From positions 1 to 19,660 of the forward strand of contig JBJKQE010000030.1 of the NCBI GenBank assembly GCA_046705645.1: a DNA stretch of 19,660 bases. The letters run 5' to 3'. Positions 16,294-19,660 of this stretch are shown piece by piece (positions within the stretch are counted from its first letter, which is position 1; each line of letters starts with the position of its first letter). Below the pieces are notes generated by a model, which did not search any database, had not been told where the DNA came from, and worked only from the letters and a program-made list of their open reading frames with translations. Source of the stretch: FEN-1297 sp046705645 (lineage in GTDB: Bacteria; Bacteroidota; Ignavibacteria; Ignavibacteriales; Ignavibacteriaceae). The position numbers were made by a program, and so were the translations under genes.

Positions 16294-16671
16294 TTATTTG
16301 GTTTTTTGTTGTGTACCAGGTTGACTCTGTGTATTCGTATTTACAGGATTCTGCTGCGGTAAACTAGGTGTTTGCGGAATCTGCTGCCTGGATGATTGCT
16401 GAATTATACTTTCTTTTTGATTAGCTGCAGACTGACCCGGCAAAAAGAATAAGTTAATAACAATAGCTAAAACAGCAAGACTACCGCCTAACCACCATGT
16501 AGCTCTACTTAAAAAATCTGCAGTTCGTCTCGATCCGAACATAGTGCTCATACCGCCTCCGGCACCGCCGAAAGTTCCGGAAAGGCCTTCTCCTTTACTT
16601 GCCTGCATTAATACGACAATCATCAATACTACTGAAATAACAGCTGAAAGACTAATTAATAATGTATACAT
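16294..16671 (-). CDS. secG: Preprotein translocase subunit SecG
   Basis: 125 residues. Two membrane helices (about 3-22 and 58-77) enclose the conserved cytoplasmic loop: VLMQASKGEGLSGTFGG (20-36), FGSRRTADFLSRAT (45-58). This is the SecG signature of the SecYEG channel; SecG assists SecA-driven export. The C-terminal ~45 residues (81-125) form a Gln/Pro/Ser/Asn-rich disordered tail, longer than in E. coli SecG. AAGGAG lies 6 nt before the ATG at 16671. A tRNA-Met gene ends just 19 bp upstream on the same strand, so secG is probably made from a tRNA-containing transcript. Gene end abuts the shared terminator with dacB. Confidence 0.95.
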   Translation of the reverse strand: MYTLLISLSAVISVVLMIVVLMQASKGEGLSGTFGGAGGGMSTMFGSRRTADFLSRATWWLGGSLAVLAIVINLFFLPGQSAANQKESIIQQSSRQQIPQTPSLPQQNPVNTNTQSQPGTQQKTK

Positions 16672-16690
16672 ATCGTTCTCCTTAATAAGG

Positions 16691-16764
16691 TAGCGGGGGA
16701 GGGATTCGAACCCCCGACACGTGGATTATGATTCCACTGCTCTGACCTACTGAGCTACCCCGCC
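16691..16764 (-). tRNA. tRNA-Met(CAT), probably elongator
   Basis: On the minus strand a 74-nt cloverleaf folds fully: acceptor GGCGGGG with CCCCGCT (one G-U at the first pair), D stem GCTC/GAGC with an AGTAGGTCA loop, anticodon stem GTGGA/TCCAC with loop ATCATAA (anticodon CAT), variable loop GTGTC, T arm GGGGG/CCCTC around TTCGAAT, discriminator A. It is not the initiator, since the first pair is G-U and there are no three G-C pairs in the anticodon stem. An Ile2 tRNA (CAT, lysidine-modified) is the alternative. CCA is not encoded (CCT follows). It is 19 bp upstream of secG. Confidence 0.93.
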
Positions 16765-17002
16765 TCATTTTAATTTTAGCTTGTAAATATAGAAACATTT
16801 GTTTTTAATTTCAAAAACTTCATCACTTAGACGATGAAATACAGAAAAAATTTAAAAGTCAAGGAAAATTTAAAAAACCGGATTTTATAACTTCCTACTG
16901 CTTAACATTTTAAGTTGAATTAAAATACGATTCTTCAATTCAAATAATTTCGAATTTTACCTTTTGTTAATAATCTGAAGGTTAGAAATAATCTGCGATA
17001 AA
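16765..17002. other. Intergenic region between obgE and the tRNA; weak hairpins only
   Basis: No gene is visible in this 238-bp AT-rich stretch. TTCATC (16819-16824) and GATGAA (16833-16838) form a 6-bp hairpin with an 8-nt loop, followed on the minus strand by GTTTTTG, so it could end the obgE transcript. TTGAATT (16915-16921) and AATTCAA (16937-16943) form a second, 7-bp inverted repeat. The tRNA/secG promoter must lie at the low end of this stretch, but I see no box I trust. Confidence 0.4.
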
Positions 17003-18001
17003 CTAAGCAATTTTATTTTGCTCCAATGCCAGCCATAATTCATCTAATAACTCCTTAATTCCACGCATTGTAGCCGAAGAAAACGGAATTAAAGAATGTT
17101 TAACATTCTTTATTTTCTTCCTCATTATTTTTTTTAATTCGATATCTTCAATAAGATCAGTTTTAGAAATACCGACAATTTTTGGTTTTTTTACAAGTTC
17201 GGTACTAAAACTTTCCAGTTCATTTAATAATGTATCGTAATCTTTTTGAATATTTGCAGAAGTAACCTCGATTAAAAAAAAGAGTATTTTTGTTCGTTCG
17301 ATATGCCGTAAAAATTTTAGGCCTAATCCTTTTCCTTCATGCGCCCCTTCAATAATTCCCGGAATATCGGCAACAGTAAAACTTTTATAATCTTTATATT
17401 GAACTATCCCCAGGTTCGGTTCCAGAGTTGTAAAAGGATAATCTGCAATTTTAGGTTTTGCCGCTGAAATTTTTGATATAAGAGTGGATTTACCGGAATT
17501 TGGAAATCCTACCAGACCTATATCGGCAATAAGCTTAAGCTCTAAAATTATTTTTTTTTCTTCTCCGCTTTTGCCTCCTTCTGCATATCTTGGCGCTTGA
17601 TTTGTAGGTGTTGCAAAATTGCTATTACCCTTACCGCCTTTTCCTCCTTTAGCTATTATTATTCTTTTGCAATCGACATCCAGATCACATAAAATTTTAG
17701 AATTTTGGTGAACTTTTACTAACGTTCCGACAGGTACTTTAATAATAACATCTTCACCGTTTCTACCGTCTTTTAAGGAATTTCCGCCGGGTTTGCCGTC
17801 CTGAGCTTTATATTTTTTTTTGTATTTAAAATCTAATAGTGTGTTTAAATTATGATGAGCTTCAATTATTATGTTTCCGCCATTTCCGCCGTTGCCCCCC
17901 GAAGGACCGCCTTTAGGTACATATTTTTCCCTTCTAAAGGTTACTGCACCGTCTCCTCCATTGCCGGCTTTAACTTCAATTTCTGCAAAATCAATGAACA
18001 T
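17003..18001 (-). CDS. obgE: GTPase ObgE/CgtA
   Basis: 332 residues. The N-terminal Obg domain (1-158) is glycine-rich (GGPSGGNGGNGG around 31-42; GGKGGKGNSNFAT around 119-131), followed by the G domain: G1 GFPNSGKST (165-173), G2 YPFTTLEPN (188-196), G3 DIPG (212-215) followed by IIEGAHEGKGLG, G4 SKTD (279-282) in place of NKxD, and G5 SSA (308-310). The C-terminal OCT domain is absent. Obg GTPases support late 50S assembly and the stringent-response link. The ATG at 18001 is one base after the TAG of the upstream gene (TAGGATG), so they are co-transcribed and probably coupled. SKxD instead of NKxD is common in Bacteroidota-type Obg and is unlikely to be a defect. Confidence 0.95.
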   Translation of the reverse strand: MFIDFAEIEVKAGNGGDGAVTFRREKYVPKGGPSGGNGGNGGNIIIEAHHNLNTLLDFKYKKKYKAQDGKPGGNSLKDGRNGEDVIIKVPVGTLVKVHQNSKILCDLDVDCKRIIIAKGGKGGKGNSNFATPTNQAPRYAEGGKSGEEKKIILELKLIADIGLVGFPNSGKSTLISKISAAKPKIADYPFTTLEPNLGIVQYKDYKSFTVADIPGIIEGAHEGKGLGLKFLRHIERTKILFFLIEVTSANIQKDYDTLLNELESFSTELVKKPKIVGISKTDLIEDIELKKIMRKKIKNVKHSLIPFSSATMRGIKELLDELWLALEQNKIA

Positions 18002-18002
18002 C

Positions 18003-19660
18003 CTAATCCTGACTAAAGTAATTTGAGACCGAGTTAGTCAGAACAATGGCATCTCTGGAATAAGGATTTACTCGATAGGTTAGAAAAACACTCTTTAGAA
18101 TTTCGGTTGCTTCTTCATAGTTGTCACATTCGGTAATTCTTTCCATTGTATTAGCAAAGTCTTCCCTGTCGTCATTAAATACCGTACCAACAACTTTTTC
18201 AATTTCTTTATCGCTTATAAATTCAAAAAAATCTTTTTGCCTTTTTTTGATTTTTTTTATCGATTTTGATATCCCGGTTTTATCTTCATGTAATTTTTCT
18301 GTTTTTATTCCTAAATCATCCTCTTCTTTTTTTTCAGATTCTTCATCCAAAATTTCGTTAAAACTTTTTTCGTCCAATAATTCATCATTTATATTGATAT
18401 CCAAAGAAGAGAGATTTGCATTTATTTCTTCTTCATTTATCGCTTCTTCATTTTTTTCTTCAACAATATTTTCCTTATCAACCGAATCATTAAAATCTTT
18501 TAGAAGATTGCGGGTTTCATCTTCAAAATCGTACAAATCTTCCAGAACTTCCTTCTTGTCTGTATCAAGTTTTGTTTCTTTTTTATCAGCAATAATATCT
18601 TCAAGATTTTCAGATTTTGAGCCCAGCTCTTTTTCATACATATCTAAAAGATCTTCATCTATTTCAAATGTTGTTTCTTCATTATCATCAGGCAATTCAA
18701 TTTTTTGATCACTTTCCAAGTCAACCGTTTCTTCAATATCCTCTATGTGAGAAACTTCATTCTGAAATTCTTCCGAACTAACTTCATTAGGTTCTTCTTC
18801 ACTTTCCATTTCAATTTCTTGATCGGTTACCTCCTGTAGTTCCAATTGCGGCTTTTCCTCCGTGACCACTTCAACTTCGGTTTCCTCCAATGAAGGCGTT
18901 TCTTCCAAATCAACCGTTTCTTCTTCGAATAAAGTCTGCTGTCCTTCCTCCGGCACAAAAGCAAACAATGCTTTACTAATCTCGGAAATATCTATCCTTT
19001 GTTTGGCATCAGCCGGGAATTTACGCCTAAGTTTAAAAAGATAATCCAACTGATTTTTTTCCTTAAGATAATATTCTAGAGTATTAGGTGAAATTCTGGT
19101 CTTATGCCCGGAACCCAGATTGGAAAATTCAGCTATTGAAACTAAAGCATTTTCAATAAGCTTCTGAGCTTGTGTTTCAAAAAGTTCTTTATCTATTTTA
19201 TTTAAGATAAGTTCAAATTCGGTCAGGCTTAAAACTACTATTTTTCTTTTTTGAAGATATGAATTATAGATATTTTTTATGTAATCATAATAATAGACAT
19301 AATTTAGAATCAAGTTGATTTCATCCGTTGATTTACTGCCGTCTTCATTAAAAACAATTTTAGTCAATGCCCAATTTGGCCTAATCAGGTAATTAATATT
19401 AAATGAAACCGCCTGGATAACTAGCTTTTTAATATCTTCATACGAAATCTTTTTGTTTTTCTTAACTTCTTGTGCAATTAAGTTAAAATATTTCGCTACT
19501 TCCGGCCCAGAATAATCAAATACCGACTGCTGCAATAATTTCTTTCTGTCTTCATTTATTAAAAAATCCAATTCAGCGGAAATATACTGAACAACTGCGG
19601 GATGTAAACCGCTGTTCAATATTTTTTCAAATGTAATAAATGAGCCTAAACTTTTAATCT
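18003..19660 (-). CDS. Acidic protein of unknown function, coupled to obgE, 5' end cut by the window
   Basis: The frame stays open to the right edge, and the first possible start inside it (TTG at 19619) has no SD; the upstream in-frame codons read plausible protein (GSFITFEKI), so the gene probably starts outside the window. At least 551 residues are visible; numbering below counts from the TTG. Residues 1-222 look like a compact helical domain (YISAELDFLINED, YYYDYIKNIYNSYLQKRK). Residues about 223-445 are a long low-complexity Glu/Asp-rich region with the repeated element ETVDLE (234-239 and 297-302). A basic patch SKSIKKIKKRQK (451-462) precedes a folded C-terminal domain (463-538). I do not recognise the family. 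It is 1 bp upstream of obgE, which suggests a role with ribosomes or RNA; that is only inference from context. Confidence 0.75.
   Translation of the reverse strand, partial: IKSLGSFITFEKILNSGLHPAVVQYISAELDFLINEDRKKLLQQSVFDYSGPEVAKYFNLIAQEVKKNKKISYEDIKKLVIQAVSFNINYLIRPNWALTKIVFNEDGSKSTDEINLILNYVYYYDYIKNIYNSYLQKRKIVVLSLTEFELILNKIDKELFETQAQKLIENALVSIAEFSNLGSGHKTRISPNTLEYYLKEKNQLDYLFKLRRKFPADAKQRIDISEISKALFAFVPEEGQQTLFEEETVDLEETPSLEETEVEVVTEEKPQLELQEVTDQEIEMESEEEPNEVSSEEFQNEVSHIEDIEETVDLESDQKIELPDDNEETTFEIDEDLLDMYEKELGSKSENLEDIIADKKETKLDTDKKEVLEDLYDFEDETRNLLKDFNDSVDKENIVEEKNEEAINEEEINANLSSLDININDELLDEKSFNEILDEESEKKEEDDLGIKTEKLHEDKTGISKSIKKIKKRQKDFFEFISDKEIEKVVGTVFNDDREDFANTMERITECDNYEEATEILKSVFLTYRVNPYSRDAIVLTNSVSNYFSQD

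Noticed and set aside
18121..18708. A 195-codon serine-rich open frame on the plus strand
   Set aside because: It is the antisense of the Glu/Asp-rich stretch of the acidic gene; GAA/GAT-type codons read backwards give Ser/Phe. No start signal and no sensible protein pattern.

Overview
The window is an AT-rich bacterial chromosome segment. It most likely comes from the Ignavibacteria/Melioribacter side of the Bacteroidota-Chlorobi group. The clues are a secreted M1 peptidase ending in the NYPNPFNP-type type IX secretion (T9SS) sorting domain, a DUF5723-like outer-membrane barrel paired with a lipoprotein, a Bacteroidota-length bS21, an AddB-like nuclease without a Walker A motif, and an ObgE with SKxD in place of NKxD. 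This placement is inferred from gene content; no 16S gene is present.

Layout. Positions 1-5021 (minus strand) carry an envelope cluster: M1 metallopeptidase, lipoprotein, and an outer-membrane barrel cut by the left edge. Positions 5178-9543 (minus) hold a cytoplasmic group: TPMT-family methyltransferase, CYTH protein, and an AddB-like nuclease that overlaps the CYTH gene by ATGA. From 9611 to 13865 (plus) run an outer-membrane barrel, a DUF2461 protein coupled to it by a TTGA overlap, an M14 carboxypeptidase, a universal stress protein, a small zinc-ribbon/Tudor-like protein and rpsU. A LOG-family phosphoribohydrolase (minus) converges on rpsU across a shared terminator and diverges from a PBP4-type DacB (plus). 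DacB converges on secG across a perfect 11-bp hairpin. On the minus strand the right end reads: acidic hypothetical protein (cut by the right edge), obgE, tRNA-Met(CAT), secG.

Most of the window is ordinary core and envelope genome. I see no CRISPR array, transposase, phage gene, toxin-antitoxin pair or obvious defence island. The points worth a second look are mostly in control and architecture: a very strong Shine-Dalgarno (SD) sequence before a TTG-started rpsU, a split between genes with and without SD, frequent TTG starts, a tRNA directly in front of secG, a terminator-like hairpin in the dacB/LOG divergent region, an arginine-rich loop in DacB, and two clade-type proteins of unknown role next to translation genes (the zinc-ribbon protein before rpsU and the acidic protein before obgE).
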